DNA of 64,000 nucleotides from MFD09286-c1 sp963701015 (GTDB taxonomy: Bacteria; Bacteroidota; Bacteroidia; Bacteroidales; DTGW01). Every line of letters starts with the position of its first letter. The first letter of the stretch is position 1. The position numbers were made by a program, and so were the translations under genes. Under the pieces are notes generated by a model. That model was not told the DNA's origin, made no database searches, and saw only the letters and a program-made list of their open reading frames with translations. Of the stretch, positions 8,425 to 17,035 are shown piece by piece. The DNA lies in assembly GCA_963701015.1 (NCBI GenBank), contig OY969556.1, positions 2,976,001 to 3,040,000 of the forward strand. Direction: 5' to 3'.

Positions 8425-9633
8425 ATGAATAATTTAAAAAATTGCTTAATTGCTTTCATCGTATTTCAAAGTGCGTGTTTCAATGTTAAAAGCCAATCTG
8501 TTTCACCGGTAAAAACTACTTCTGGAAATTATGGATTTACTTTTGCCAATATTTATTTTGAAGTAAATCCAGCTTATGGCGGACGTGTTTCTTCATTAAT
8601 AATAGATAGCACTCAATTACTTTATGTTGCAACTATTGGACAGCCCAATGGATCGGATAATGCAGGCTCAACATTCTGGCCAAGTCCACAAAGTGTTTGG
8701 AACTGGCCTCCACCAACCGAATTAAGTTATAATAAATATTCAGTAGACTCAACCAATGGAGAATTGATTGTACACAGTAATAAAAATGCAGCCATCAATT
8801 TAAGTTTTAGAAAAGTCTATACCGTAAACCCTTCTGATACTTCTATTACAATACAATATTATATGAAAAATTGGGCAACTACAGCTAAATCATGGGCACC
8901 ATGGGAAATTACACGTATAAATGCTAATGGATTAACATTTTTTGCAGTTGGTTCGGGTGCCCCAACAGGTATCATGGCATCCAATGCAAAAATTCTTGGC
9001 ACCAATGCATGGTATTGTCAGGATTCTACTACTGTACCAGCCGGAACCGCAAAATTTAATTGCGATGGAAAAGGTTGGCTGGCTCATAAAACCGATAGCC
9101 GATATTTGCTTATTAAAACTTTTCCTGATATTAAAGCAAGTCAATCACCCAGCGGAGAAGCTGAAGTAGAGTGTTATACTTCGCCTGACCATGTTTATAC
9201 TGAATTGGAAGACCAGGGTGCTTATACAAGTATTGCAGCCGGCGATTCGCTTAAGTGGCAAACAAAATGGTATGTTCGTAAATTGCCTTCCGGAATTAAA
9301 GGAGTAAGTGGTGAAACAGCATTACTTAATTATGTAAATACAATTATGAAAACCGATACTGTATTTACCAACATTAATCACTCGAATTTAGCATCAATAA
9401 TGGTTTATCCAAACCCTGTTGTTGAAAACTTAACAATTGTTAATCCCGATGCTGGAAATGGTAATTCTATTGTTTCAATCTTAAATCTACAGGGACAACT
9501 TGTTTTTCAAAAAGAATTTTCAGGAACTATTATGGAAATGAATTTAAAAAGCTACTCCCCTGGATTATACATAATTAAAATCAATAATAACTATGGTAAT
9601 TCTAGCTTTTCGAAAATAATTATTAAAAAATAA
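8425..9633 (+). CDS. Secreted DUF4380-like protein with T9SS type A sorting domain
   Basis: An exported protein of 402 aa. It has an N-terminal signal peptide (LIAFIVFQSACFNVKSQ) and a beta-rich body resembling DUF4380 proteins, with the conserved-looking STFWPSPQSVWNWPPP near residues 83-98. The last 75-80 residues form a Por secretion (type IX) C-terminal domain: MVYPNPVVENLTI, then LNLQGQLVFQKEF, YSPGLYIIKI and a basic end IIIKK. Proteins with this tail cross the outer membrane by the T9SS and are anchored or released at the surface. I chose the ATG at 8425 over the GTG one codon earlier. The body may be a sugar-mutarotase-like fold, but the role is unknown. An IS starts about 12 bases after the stop. 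Confidence 0.85.
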   Translation: MNNLKNCLIAFIVFQSACFNVKSQSVSPVKTTSGNYGFTFANIYFEVNPAYGGRVSSLIIDSTQLLYVATIGQPNGSDNAGSTFWPSPQSVWNWPPPTELSYNKYSVDSTNGELIVHSNKNAAINLSFRKVYTVNPSDTSITIQYYMKNWATTAKSWAPWEITRINANGLTFFAVGSGAPTGIMASNAKILGTNAWYCQDSTTVPAGTAKFNCDGKGWLAHKTDSRYLLIKTFPDIKASQSPSGEAEVECYTSPDHVYTELEDQGAYTSIAAGDSLKWQTKWYVRKLPSGIKGVSGETALLNYVNTIMKTDTVFTNINHSNLASIMVYPNPVVENLTIVNPDAGNGNSIVSILNLQGQLVFQKEFSGTIMEMNLKSYSPGLYIIKINNNYGNSSFSKIIIKK

Positions 9634-9648
9634 ATTGACATAAAAAAG

Positions 9649-9680
9649 AAGGTGTCTCAAAAGTCGAGGCACCTTTTTTT
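9649..9680 (+). terminator. Intrinsic terminator-like hairpin formed by the IS left end
   Basis: AAGGTGTCTC (9649-9658) pairs with GAGGCACCTT (9666-9675) over 10 bp with one G-T wobble and a 7-base loop, followed by a T-run to 9680. In the plus direction it would stop transcripts of the T9SS cargo gene from entering the IS. Confidence 0.7.
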
Positions 9681-9761
9681 GTTAATAAAAAGTTCATAAA
9701 AAAGGCTCATTAATTTAATCATTTATCTTGTTTAGTTGTCTCATTATCAAAAGTATGAGAC

Positions 9762-11288
9762 ATGTATAACCAAAGATCAAAAGTAGTTTTTAAAGACTAC
9801 AGTCCCAATCAAATCATGTTACTTCCCCCATCACTGGAGGAGTTCATAGATGCAAACCATCCAGTTCGGGTTGTAAACAAAGTCATTGACAGTATTAACG
9901 CTGATGCATTGCATAAACAATATAAAGGAGGTGGCACCTCAAGCTATCATCCTCGGATGTTGCTGAAGGTTCTTATATACAGTTACCTGAACAATGTATA
10001 TAGTAGTCGTAAAATGGAAACAGCCTTAAAAGAGAACATTCATTTTATGTGGCTGAGTGCTATGAACCACCCTGATCATAATACACTTAATCGATTTAGA
10101 AGTGATAGGCTCAAAAATGTTTTAAAAGAAATATTTGCACAAGTAGTCATGTTATTAGTGGAATCGGGACATGTAAGCCTTCAGGAAATCTATGTTGATG
10201 GGACCAAAATAGAATCCAAGGCTAATCGTTATACTTTCGTTTGGGGCAATTCCATAAAGACCAATAAGGAGAAAATGGTGGCACAACTAAAAGAGTTATG
10301 GGATTATACCCAATCGTTAGCCAAAGAGGAATTACAAGATACAGATAATGTTGACTTTACCCAAATAGATGCAGAAAAAGTAAAACGGACTATTAATCAA
10401 ATAGATCAAGCATTATCTGATAAAAAGGTTGACAAGAAAGTAAGACAGAAATTAAATTACGCTCGCCAACATTGGCCACAAAATCTCAACAAGTACAAGG
10501 AGCAAGAGCAGATATTAGGCAAACGGAACTCGTATAGTAAAACAGACCCTGGGGCAACCTTCATGCGAATGAAAGAAGATCACATGAAAAACGGTCAGTT
10601 GAAACCAGGATATAATGTTCAGATAAGCACTAATAATCAATATATTGTAAACTATAGCCATCACCCCAATCCAACCGATACAACCACATTAAGGCCTCAT
10701 TTGGAACAGTTCCACACCCTGTATAACAATTATCCTAAAGTAGCTGTGGCAGATGCTGGTTATGGTTCAGAAGAAAATTACGCATTGTTAGAAAAGGCAA
10801 AAATAGACGCTTATATAAAGTTTAACTATTTTGACAAAGATCAACGCAAAATTAAGAACTCTCTCAATAGCAATTTATTCTACAACTCTGAAAAGAACTG
10901 CTACTATTGTCCAATGGGTCAACCGATGAATTACATTGGCTCAATCAAACGAGTTACAGAAAACGGTTTTGAGCAACAAATATCTCGTTACCAAGCTATT
11001 AATTGCAGTACATGCCCATTGCGTGGAGCTTGTCATAAAAGTAAGAAGAATAAAATAATAGAAATTAATCATAATCTAAACCGACTAAAGGCCCAAGCAT
11101 CAGAACGCTTGAAGAGTGAGCAAGGGCTTTACTACCGAAGTAAAAGAGGGGTTGATGTTGAACCCGTTTTTGCCAATATCAAGTTTAATAAAGGATTTAA
11201 GCGTTTTGGACTTAAAGGAATGTTAAAAACAGAAATTGAAATGGGCTTACTAGCGTTGGCACACAATTTAGCAAAAAGAGCAGCATAG
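9762..11288 (+). CDS. IS1182-type DDE transposase
   Basis: A full-length 508-aa transposase. The N-terminal DUF772 region is visible (LPPSLEEFIDANHPVRVV, residues 21-38, then a helical segment with FMWLSAMNHPDHNTLNRFR). The likely catalytic triad is D146 (IYVDGTKIE), D331 (VAVADAGYGS) and E467 (GVDVEPVFANIK). The two acidic residues are separated by a long insertion. Cysteines C380/C383 and C415/C418/C424 form a CxxC...CxxC pattern that may bind zinc, as is common in this family. The frame is uninterrupted, so the element may be active. Flanking terminal repeats support a complete IS. It starts about 115 bases inside the left end. Confidence 0.93.
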   Translation: MYNQRSKVVFKDYSPNQIMLLPPSLEEFIDANHPVRVVNKVIDSINADALHKQYKGGGTSSYHPRMLLKVLIYSYLNNVYSSRKMETALKENIHFMWLSAMNHPDHNTLNRFRSDRLKNVLKEIFAQVVMLLVESGHVSLQEIYVDGTKIESKANRYTFVWGNSIKTNKEKMVAQLKELWDYTQSLAKEELQDTDNVDFTQIDAEKVKRTINQIDQALSDKKVDKKVRQKLNYARQHWPQNLNKYKEQEQILGKRNSYSKTDPGATFMRMKEDHMKNGQLKPGYNVQISTNNQYIVNYSHHPNPTDTTTLRPHLEQFHTLYNNYPKVAVADAGYGSEENYALLEKAKIDAYIKFNYFDKDQRKIKNSLNSNLFYNSEKNCYYCPMGQPMNYIGSIKRVTENGFEQQISRYQAINCSTCPLRGACHKSKKNKIIEINHNLNRLKAQASERLKSEQGLYYRSKRGVDVEPVFANIKFNKGFKRFGLKGMLKTEIEMGLLALAHNLAKRAA

Positions 11289-11436
11289 GCTGCTTTGCCA
11301 TCCTCTTAGGAAGGCAACAAATGTCCTATATCGTAATTATTAAATTATTATCAAAAAAATCTAAATCGATCAAACAAAAAAATAATCTACCATAAAACAT
11401 TTTGATCAGTTCAAAAAAATTCTACGTTTTTTAACC

Positions 11437-11474
11437 AAAAAAAGACCATCTCATTTTTACTTTTGAGACGGCCT
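11437..11474 (-). terminator. Intrinsic terminator-like hairpin formed by the IS right end
   Basis: On the minus strand AGGCCGTCTCA pairs with TGAGATGGTCT over 11 positions (two G-T wobbles), followed by seven T. It lies just downstream of the eno stop and would end eno transcripts before they reach the transposase from the antisense side. Confidence 0.7.
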
Positions 11475-11495
11475 CTTTAATTTTATCGTCAATTT

Positions 11496-12779
11496 TTAAT
11501 ATTTTTTGTAACCATAAATTGCTAAATCACCCAATTCTTCTTCAATTCGTAAAAGTTGGTTGTATTTTGCCATACGGTCGGAACGGCTTAATGAGCCAGT
11601 TTTAATTTGACCAGCATTTGTTGCAACAGCAATATCAGCAATAGTAGAATCTTCAGTTTCACCTGATCGATGTGAAGTTACAGTTGTATATCCAGCACGA
11701 TGAGCCATTTCAATTGCATCCAAAGTTTCTGTTAAAGTGCCAATTTGATTAACTTTTATAAGTATTGAATTTGCACAACCGGTTTGGATACCTTTTTTCA
11801 AATATTCAACATTGGTAACAAATACATCGTCGCCAACCAATTGAATTTTCTTTCCAATTAAATCAGTGATGATTTTCCAACCAGCCCAATCGTTTTCAGA
11901 CATTCCGTCTTCTATTGAATCAATTGGATATTTTTCAGATAAGCTTTTCAAATATTCAGCCTGTTGTTGAGAATTACGTTTTACACCTTTAGCACCTTCA
12001 AATTTAGTATAATCATATACACCATCTTTAAAGAATTCACTGGCAGCGCAATCTAAACCAATCATTACATCTTTACCAGCCTTATAACCAGCTTTCTCAA
12101 TTGCTGCAATAATGCTATCCAAAGCTTCTTCAGTTCCGCCAGCAAAATTTGGGGCAAAACCACCTTCATCACCAACAGCAGTGCTTAATCCTTTAGCTTT
12201 AATAATTGATTTTAATGCATGGAAAACTTCAGCGCCCATTCTCAAACCTTCGTGGAAAGAAGTAGCCCCAACAGGACGAATCATAAATTCCTGGAAAGAA
12301 ATAGGAGCATCGGAATGTGAACCACCATTGATAATATTCATCATTGGAACAGGAAGTGTCTTAGCATTTACTCCACCAATATAGCGATACAGTGGCAAAC
12401 CATGATATTCTGCAGCAGCTTTAGCAACAGCCAATGAAACACCAAGAATAGCATTAGCGCCAAGTTTGCTTTTAGTTTTTGTACCATCTAAGTCAATCAT
12501 CTTTTTGTCAATTGCAACCTGGTCGAGAGCATTGTAACCAATAAGTTCTTTTGCAATAATTTCATTTACATTGTGAACTGCTTTTAAAACACCTTTTCCG
12601 CCATAGCGGTTTTTATCGCCATCACGAAGTTCAATAGCTTCATTTTCACCTGTTGAAGCACCAGATGGAACAGCAGCACGTCCAACAGCGCCACTTGCTA
12701 ATGCAACTTCAACTTCAATTGTAGGATTTCCGCGAGAATCTAATATCTCACGAGCGTGTATGTTAACAATTTCGCCCAT
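11496..12779 (-). CDS. eno: Enolase (phosphopyruvate hydratase)
   Basis: Cytoplasmic glycolytic enzyme that interconverts 2-phosphoglycerate and phosphoenolpyruvate using Mg. The 427-aa protein is full length. It shows the N-terminal AREILDSRGNPTIEVEV, the flexible-loop segment VPSGASTGENEA, the catalytic-glutamate region GDEGGFAPN, the metal-ligand segments YPIDSIEDGM and LVGDDVFVTN, and the signature ILIKVNQIGTLTET followed by SHRSGETED. The C terminus (LAIYGYKKY) is intact even though an IS lies 17 bases beyond the stop. It follows rplQ on the same strand but is separated by a terminator-like hairpin, so it may have its own transcript or depend on read-through. Confidence 0.98.
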   Translation of the reverse strand: MGEIVNIHAREILDSRGNPTIEVEVALASGAVGRAAVPSGASTGENEAIELRDGDKNRYGGKGVLKAVHNVNEIIAKELIGYNALDQVAIDKKMIDLDGTKTKSKLGANAILGVSLAVAKAAAEYHGLPLYRYIGGVNAKTLPVPMMNIINGGSHSDAPISFQEFMIRPVGATSFHEGLRMGAEVFHALKSIIKAKGLSTAVGDEGGFAPNFAGGTEEALDSIIAAIEKAGYKAGKDVMIGLDCAASEFFKDGVYDYTKFEGAKGVKRNSQQQAEYLKSLSEKYPIDSIEDGMSENDWAGWKIITDLIGKKIQLVGDDVFVTNVEYLKKGIQTGCANSILIKVNQIGTLTETLDAIEMAHRAGYTTVTSHRSGETEDSTIADIAVATNAGQIKTGSLSRSDRMAKYNQLLRIEEELGDLAIYGYKKY

Positions 12780-12808
12780 AGAATTTAATTTTTTATTTGT
12801 TTAAACTT

Positions 12809-12841
12809 AAAAAAAGGGATAAAAGTTGCCCCCTATCCCTT
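12809..12841 (-). terminator. Terminator-like hairpin between rplQ and eno
   Basis: On the minus strand AAGGGATA (12841-12834) pairs perfectly with TATCCCTT around a 12-base loop and is followed by a T-run (12815-12809). It lies 32 bases after the rplQ stop and about 30 bases before the eno ATG. It may end the ribosomal operon, or act as an attenuator in the eno leader. Confidence 0.65.
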
Positions 12842-12872
12842 CCCTATATTACTAAATTAATTTTTTCTATAA

Positions 12873-13370
12873 TTATTCAGCAGCTGTTTCAGTATCTGCC
12901 TTCGCTTCAATTGGTTCAACAACTGTAGCTGTTTCAGCAACTTTTTTAGCACCGGCCCTACGACCACGACGGGTAGTTTTTGCTTTAGCTGTTTTTGCTG
13001 ACAACATGTTTTCGTTATAATCTACTAATTCAATTATACACATTTCAGCATTGTCACCAAATCGATTTCCTGTTTTTAAAATACGGGTGTATCCACCTGG
13101 ACGATTAGCTACCTTTGCAGCAACCTCACGAAATAGTTCAGATACAGCTTCCTTATTTTGTAAATAACTGAAAACAACCCTTCTTGAATTTGTTGAATCT
13201 TCTTTTGTTCTGGAAATCAAAGGTTCAACATACGAACGTAATGATTTTGCCTTTGCAACCGTAGTATTAATTCTTTTATGTAGAATTAATGAAGCAGCAA
13301 GGTTTGATAAAAGAGCTCTACGATGTGAGCTCGTGCGTCCTAAATGATTTACACTGTTGTTGTGTCTCAT
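12873..13370 (-). CDS. rplQ: 50S ribosomal protein L17
   Basis: L17 is a large-subunit protein near the exit-tunnel region. The first ~115 residues carry the L17 fold: MRHNNSVNHLGRTSSHRRAL, then LRSYVEPLISRTKED and the GGYTRILKTGNRFGDNAEM segment. A C-terminal extension of about 40 residues follows, first Lys/Arg-rich (KAKTTRRGRRAG) and then acidic/Ala-rich. Such tails are common in Bacteroidota L17, making it longer (165 aa) than the E. coli protein. It is the last gene of the alpha cluster, 5 bases after rpoA, and is followed by a terminator-like hairpin. Confidence 0.97.
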   Translation of the reverse strand: MRHNNSVNHLGRTSSHRRALLSNLAASLILHKRINTTVAKAKSLRSYVEPLISRTKEDSTNSRRVVFSYLQNKEAVSELFREVAAKVANRPGGYTRILKTGNRFGDNAEMCIIELVDYNENMLSAKTAKAKTTRRGRRAGAKKVAETATVVEPIEAKADTETAAE

Positions 13371-13375
13371 TGCAA

Positions 13376-14368
13376 TTATTCTTTGTCTAATTTATACTTA
13401 GCAACGTCCATTCCAAAATTCAGGCTCATTCCTTCTAAAAGTTCATCTAATTCAGTAAGAGATTTCTTACCAAAATTCCTGAATTTCAATAAATCGTTTT
13501 TGTTGAATTTAACCAAATCGCCTAATGTTTCAACTTCAGCAGCTTTCAAACAATTCAAAGCACGTACTGATAAGTCGAGATCGACTAATTTAGTTTTAAG
13601 AAGCTGGCGCATATGCAATACTTCTTCATCGAATTCTTCATTAGCGCTCTTTTCATCAGTATCAAGTGTAATTTTTTCATCTGAGAAAAGCATGAAATGA
13701 TAAATAAGTATTTTTGCTGCTTCTTTTAAAGCATCTTTAGGATGAATTGAACCATCGGTTTGAATTTCAAATACTAATTTTTCATAGTCAGTTTTTTGTT
13801 CAACACGATAATTTTCAATTGAATATTTTACATTCTTAACCGGAGTGTAAATTGAATCAATCGCAATTACACCAATTTCAACATTTGCAACTTTATTTTC
13901 ATCAGATGCAACATAACCACGGCCTTTGTTAAGGCTTAATTCCATCTGAAGTTTAACATTTGGTTCCATATGACAAATTACCAAATCGGTATTTAGTACT
14001 TTGAAACCATTTAAATATTTATTTAAATCACCAGCTTTAAATGTGTTTGAACCGGTAAAAGTTAAGTGAATTTTTTCATGATCAACATCATCAATAATTC
14101 TTTTAAAACGAACTTGTTTTAGATTAAGAATTATTTCAGATACATCTTCAACAACACCTTTGATAGTTGAAAATTCATGATCCACTCCTTCAATTTTTAT
14201 GGAGGTTATTGCAAATCCTTCCAACGAAGAAAGCAATATTCTTCTAAGTGCATTACCAATGGTAATTCCGTAACCAGGTTCAAGGGGACGAAATTCGAAC
14301 TGCCCCGTAGTCTCGGTTGCACTAACCATAATAACCTTATCGGGTTTTTGAAATGCTAATATTGCCAT
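13376..14368 (-). CDS. rpoA: DNA-directed RNA polymerase subunit alpha
   Basis: The alpha subunit dimerises to nucleate RNA polymerase assembly and contacts promoter DNA and activators through its C-terminal domain. The 330-aa protein has the N-terminal assembly domain (PLEPGYGITIGNALRRILLS, residues 28-47) and a linker rich in Asp/Glu around 240-255. The C-terminal domain carries the helix-hairpin-helix-like ALNCLKAAEVETLGDLV and FGKKSLTELDELL. It lies between rpsD (14 bases) and rplQ (5 bases) in the alpha cluster, as in most bacteria. Length and domain content are normal. Confidence 0.98.
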   Translation of the reverse strand: MAILAFQKPDKVIMVSATETTGQFEFRPLEPGYGITIGNALRRILLSSLEGFAITSIKIEGVDHEFSTIKGVVEDVSEIILNLKQVRFKRIIDDVDHEKIHLTFTGSNTFKAGDLNKYLNGFKVLNTDLVICHMEPNVKLQMELSLNKGRGYVASDENKVANVEIGVIAIDSIYTPVKNVKYSIENYRVEQKTDYEKLVFEIQTDGSIHPKDALKEAAKILIYHFMLFSDEKITLDTDEKSANEEFDEEVLHMRQLLKTKLVDLDLSVRALNCLKAAEVETLGDLVKFNKNDLLKFRNFGKKSLTELDELLEGMSLNFGMDVAKYKLDKE

Positions 14369-14382
14369 ATAATTATTTAAAA

Positions 14383-14991
14383 TTATTTCGAATACAATTC
14401 AACGATTAACTGTTCCCTAATATTTTCAGGAATTTCAGTTCTTTCTGGTACATTTAAAAATTTACCAGTATAACTTTCTTTGTTCCATTCCAACCATGAA
14501 GATTTATTAAAACGAGCACTACGTAATGCTTCAGTAACAACTTCAAGTGATTTGGATTTTTCACGAACGCCTATAACATCACCAGGACGAACATGAAAAG
14601 ATGGAATGTTAACTACATTGCCATTTACAGTAATGTGGCGATGTGAAACCAATTGACGGGCTCCATTCCTACTGTTTGCAAGGCTTAAACGAAAAACAAC
14701 ATTGTCAAGCCTCGATTCAAGCAATTGAAGTAAAACTTCACCAGTTACACCTTTACTGCTTTGTGCTTTATCAAATAAATTTTCAAATTGACGTTCAAGA
14801 ACACCATATGTATATTTAGCTTTCTGTTTTTCTTTTAACTGCGTACCATATTCAGAAAGTTTTTTCCTTTTACGGTTTAGTCCATGTTGACCCGGAGGAA
14901 AATTTTTCTTTTCAAAAGTTTTATCCGGCCCAAAAATGGGTTCTCCAAATATTCTTGCAATTCTTGTTTTTGGTCCTGTATATCTTGCCAT
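14383..14991 (-). CDS. rpsD: 30S ribosomal protein S4
   Basis: S4 is a primary 16S rRNA-binding assembly protein; in many bacteria it also autoregulates the alpha operon. The 202-aa sequence has the typical start MARYTGPKTRIARIFGEPIF, the segment PPGQHGLNRKRKKLSEYGTQ, and the S4 RNA-binding domain (ESRLDNVVFRLSLANSRNGA, then QLVSHRHITVNG). It lacks the zinc-binding cysteine cluster of some S4 proteins, so it is a zinc-free form. It sits between rpsK and rpoA. Confidence 0.98.
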   Translation of the reverse strand: MARYTGPKTRIARIFGEPIFGPDKTFEKKNFPPGQHGLNRKRKKLSEYGTQLKEKQKAKYTYGVLERQFENLFDKAQSSKGVTGEVLLQLLESRLDNVVFRLSLANSRNGARQLVSHRHITVNGNVVNIPSFHVRPGDVIGVREKSKSLEVVTEALRSARFNKSSWLEWNKESYTGKFLNVPERTEIPENIREQLIVELYSK

Positions 14992-15034
14992 TGTATAATT
15001 AATGTAATTTCAAGTTCAAAAAAATGATAAAAAA

Positions 15035-15424
15035 TTAAACCCTTCTTCTGCTAGGTGGTCGGCAACCATTGTGTGGCAATGGTGTAACATCAACAATTTC
15101 AGTAACTTCAATTCCACAAGCATGAATAGCACGCATGGCTGATTCACGACCTGCTCCAGGTCCTTTTACAAAAGCTTTAACTTTTCTCAAACCTGCATCA
15201 AATGCAACTTTACCACAATCTTCAGCAGCTGTTTGGGCAGCATAAGGAGTATTCTTTTTGGAACCTCTGAAACCCAATTTACCAGCAGACGACCAAGATA
15301 TTACATGTCCTTCATTATTGGTCAATGATATAATAATATTATTGAAGGAGGCGTGAATGTGTGCCTGACCGGTTGACTCAACTTTTACGACTTTCTTTTT
15401 AGATGTTCCAGTCTTTTTTGCCAT
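15035..15424 (-). CDS. rpsK: 30S ribosomal protein S11
   Basis: S11 sits on the platform of the small subunit near the mRNA exit. The 129-aa protein is full length with the conserved segments GQAHIHASFNNIIISLTN, SWSSAGKLGFRGSKKNTPYA and VKGPGAGRESAMRAI, and the C-terminal DVTPLPHNGCRPPSRRRV, which closes the family signature. It lies 13 bases downstream of rpsM, consistent with coupled translation, and rpsD follows after a gap of 43 bases. Confidence 0.98.
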   Translation of the reverse strand: MAKKTGTSKKKVVKVESTGQAHIHASFNNIIISLTNNEGHVISWSSAGKLGFRGSKKNTPYAAQTAAEDCGKVAFDAGLRKVKAFVKGPGAGRESAMRAIHACGIEVTEIVDVTPLPHNGCRPPSRRRV

Positions 15425-15437
15425 TTCTAATTAATTT

Positions 15438-15818
15438 TTATCCTTTAGTTGCTTTTTTCTTATTTGCGATTGTTTTTTTCTTACCTTTTCTGGTACGCGA
15501 ATTGTTTTTAGTGCGTTGTCCCCTTACTGGTAAACCTGAACGGTGGCGAATACCACGGTAACAGCCAATATCCATCAATCGTTTAATGTTTAATTGAACT
15601 GAAGAACGCAATTCGCCTTCCACTTTTAATTGTTCATTAATAATTAAACGGATTTTTGAAAGCATATCATCATCCCAATCTTTTACCTTAACATCTTCAC
15701 TAATGCCAGCTTGATCAAGTATGCTCTTTGCAGAACTTCTCCCAATTCCGTAAATATAGGTTAATCCTATTACGCCTCTTTTATTTTTCGGTAGATCGAC
15801 ACCTACTATTCTTGCCAT
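15438..15818 (-). CDS. rpsM: 30S ribosomal protein S13
   Basis: S13 is a head protein of the small subunit that contacts the P-site tRNA and the large subunit through bridge B1. The 126-aa protein has the usual start MARIVGVDLPKNKRGVIGL, the helix segment YIYGIGRSSAKSIL and the conserved GCYRGIRHRSGLPVRGQRTK. It ends in the very basic tail that reaches the tRNA. It follows rpmJ by 33 bases and precedes rpsK. Nothing is unusual. Confidence 0.98.
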   Translation of the reverse strand: MARIVGVDLPKNKRGVIGLTYIYGIGRSSAKSILDQAGISEDVKVKDWDDDMLSKIRLIINEQLKVEGELRSSVQLNIKRLMDIGCYRGIRHRSGLPVRGQRTKNNSRTRKGKKKTIANKKKATKG

Positions 15819-15851
15819 AGACTATTTTTTTGGAAATGCAAAATTAATTAA

Positions 15852-15968
15852 TTATCCCTGACGTTGTTTAAACTTTGGGTTTTTTTTGTTAATTACATAA
15901 AGACGACCTTTCCGTCTTACAATCTTGCAATCGGCACTGCGCTTCTTTATGGATGTTTTTACTTTCAT
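15852..15968 (-). CDS. rpmJ: 50S ribosomal protein L36, zinc-free form
   Basis: A 38-aa gene reading MKVKTSIKKRSADCKIVRRK and ending in NPKFKQRQG. L36 is the smallest protein of the large subunit. Of the four zinc ligands in the classical form (C11, C14, C27 and a His near 33), only C14 remains; positions 11 and 27 are Ser and Asn. It is therefore the zinc-independent type usual in Bacteroidota. It lies between infA (45 bases) and rpsM (33 bases), its standard place in the cluster. Confidence 0.96.
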   Translation of the reverse strand: MKVKTSIKKRSADCKIVRRKGRLYVINKKNPKFKQRQG

Positions 15969-16013
15969 TGTAATTTATTTTTCAAAATACTATATCTAAA
16001 AAATATCAAATTC

Positions 16014-16232
16014 CTATTTATACCTGAATGAAATTCTACCTTTTGTTAAATCATAGGGCGACATTTCAACCCTTACTTTATCACCAGGTAATAATTTTAT
16101 ATAATGCATCCTCATTTTTCCTGAAATATGAGCTGTTATAACATGCCCATTTTCAAGTTCAACACGAAACATTGCGTTTGACAATGCTTCAGTAATTGTT
16201 CCATCTTGTTCAATCGATGCTTGTTTTGACAT
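16014..16232 (-). CDS. infA: Translation initiation factor IF-1
   Basis: IF-1 occupies the A site of the 30S subunit during initiation. The 72-aa protein is the normal length and is a single S1-type OB fold. Family residues are visible from ASIEQDGTITEALSNAMFRV through GHVITAHISGKMRMHYIKLL to the end DLTKGRISFRYK. It starts 4 bases after the map stop, as in other Bacteroidota where the order is secY-map-infA-rpmJ without adk. Nothing unusual was seen. Confidence 0.98.
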   Translation of the reverse strand: MSKQASIEQDGTITEALSNAMFRVELENGHVITAHISGKMRMHYIKLLPGDKVRVEMSPYDLTKGRISFRYK

Positions 16233-16236
16233 ATAA

Positions 16237-17019
16237 CTAAAACTCCCTGTTTCCTAAAACATTTTCAATATATGAAAATGTTGATAATACATCTGCTTTT
16301 TCTTTATCAATAGCCAAGGCTAATTCAAAATGAGCCGAAGGTTTATTGTCGTGTGTCCGAATTGTCCAACCGTCCTTTTCCTGAAAAATTCGTTTAGTTC
16401 CCATATTTATCATGGGTTCAATACAAATTACCATTCCCTTTTTCAACACCGGACCGGAACCTCTTTTCCCATAATTTGGTACTTCAGGTGCTTCGTGAAG
16501 TTTTGTACCTAAACCATGTCCAACCATTTCACGAACTACTGAATATCCAAAACTTTCACAATACGACTGAATTGAATAACTAATATCACCAACTCGTTTC
16601 CCTTCAACTGCTTGCTGAATTCCTTGAAAAAGACTTTCTTTAGTTTTTCTTAAAAGCAGCTTAACAGGTTCTTCAATTTCACCAATTGCAAAAGTATAGG
16701 CTGAATCACCATAATATTTGTTCAGAATTACACCGCAATCAACAGATATTATGTCGCCTTCTTTTAGCACAACATTACCGGGAATTCCGTGTACAACCTG
16801 CGAATTTATAGAGGTACAAAGTGTTTTTGGATATTTATTATATCCTTTAAACCCGGGAACCGCCTTGTTGTCGAAAATAAATTCTTCAGCCCTCTTATCG
16901 AGTTCTTCGGTAGATATTCCGGGTTTTAAAATTTTTGCAACTTCTGCTAGTGTTCTTGAAACTAAATCGTTACTTTTTCTAAGTAATTCAATTTCTTCCG
17001 CTGAACGAATATTTATCAT
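16237..17019 (-). CDS. map: Methionine aminopeptidase, type I
   Basis: Removes the initiator Met from nascent proteins. The 260-aa protein carries the five metal ligands of the pita-bread fold: two Asp in SVDCGVILNKYYGDSAYTF, a His in VGHGLGTKLHEAP, a Glu in ICIEPMINMG and a Glu in SAHFELALAI. There is no N-terminal zinc-finger extension, so it is the short bacterial type. I took the ATG at 17019, since the frame is open one codon further only to a TTG. It lies between secY (16 bases) and infA (4 bases). Confidence 0.97.
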   Translation of the reverse strand: MINIRSAEEIELLRKSNDLVSRTLAEVAKILKPGISTEELDKRAEEFIFDNKAVPGFKGYNKYPKTLCTSINSQVVHGIPGNVVLKEGDIISVDCGVILNKYYGDSAYTFAIGEIEEPVKLLLRKTKESLFQGIQQAVEGKRVGDISYSIQSYCESFGYSVVREMVGHGLGTKLHEAPEVPNYGKRGSGPVLKKGMVICIEPMINMGTKRIFQEKDGWTIRTHDNKPSAHFELALAIDKEKADVLSTFSYIENVLGNREF

Positions 17020-17035
17020 CAAAGAACTTTACAAC

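Larger units (their letters stand above)
9645..11478 (+). mobile_element. Insertion sequence, IS1182-type, apparently complete
   Basis: The element contains one intact transposase gene bounded by imperfect terminal inverted repeats. The left end reads AAAGAAGGTGTCTCAAAAGT and the right end, on the minus strand, reads AAAGAGGCCGTCTCAAAAGT, which is 17 matches of 20. It occupies the short gap between two convergent genes, about 12 bases after the stop of the T9SS cargo gene and 17 bases before the eno stop, and disrupts neither. I see no clear target-site duplication because the flanks are A/T-rich. Each end folds into a hairpin with a T-run. A second hairpin (TTGCC-A-TCCT-CTT-AGGA-A-GGCAA, 11295-11317) follows the transposase stop. 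Confidence 0.85.

Noticed and set aside
9645..11478. A clear target-site duplication around the IS.
   Set aside because: The flanking bases are A/T runs that do not give an unambiguous direct repeat at any plausible end.
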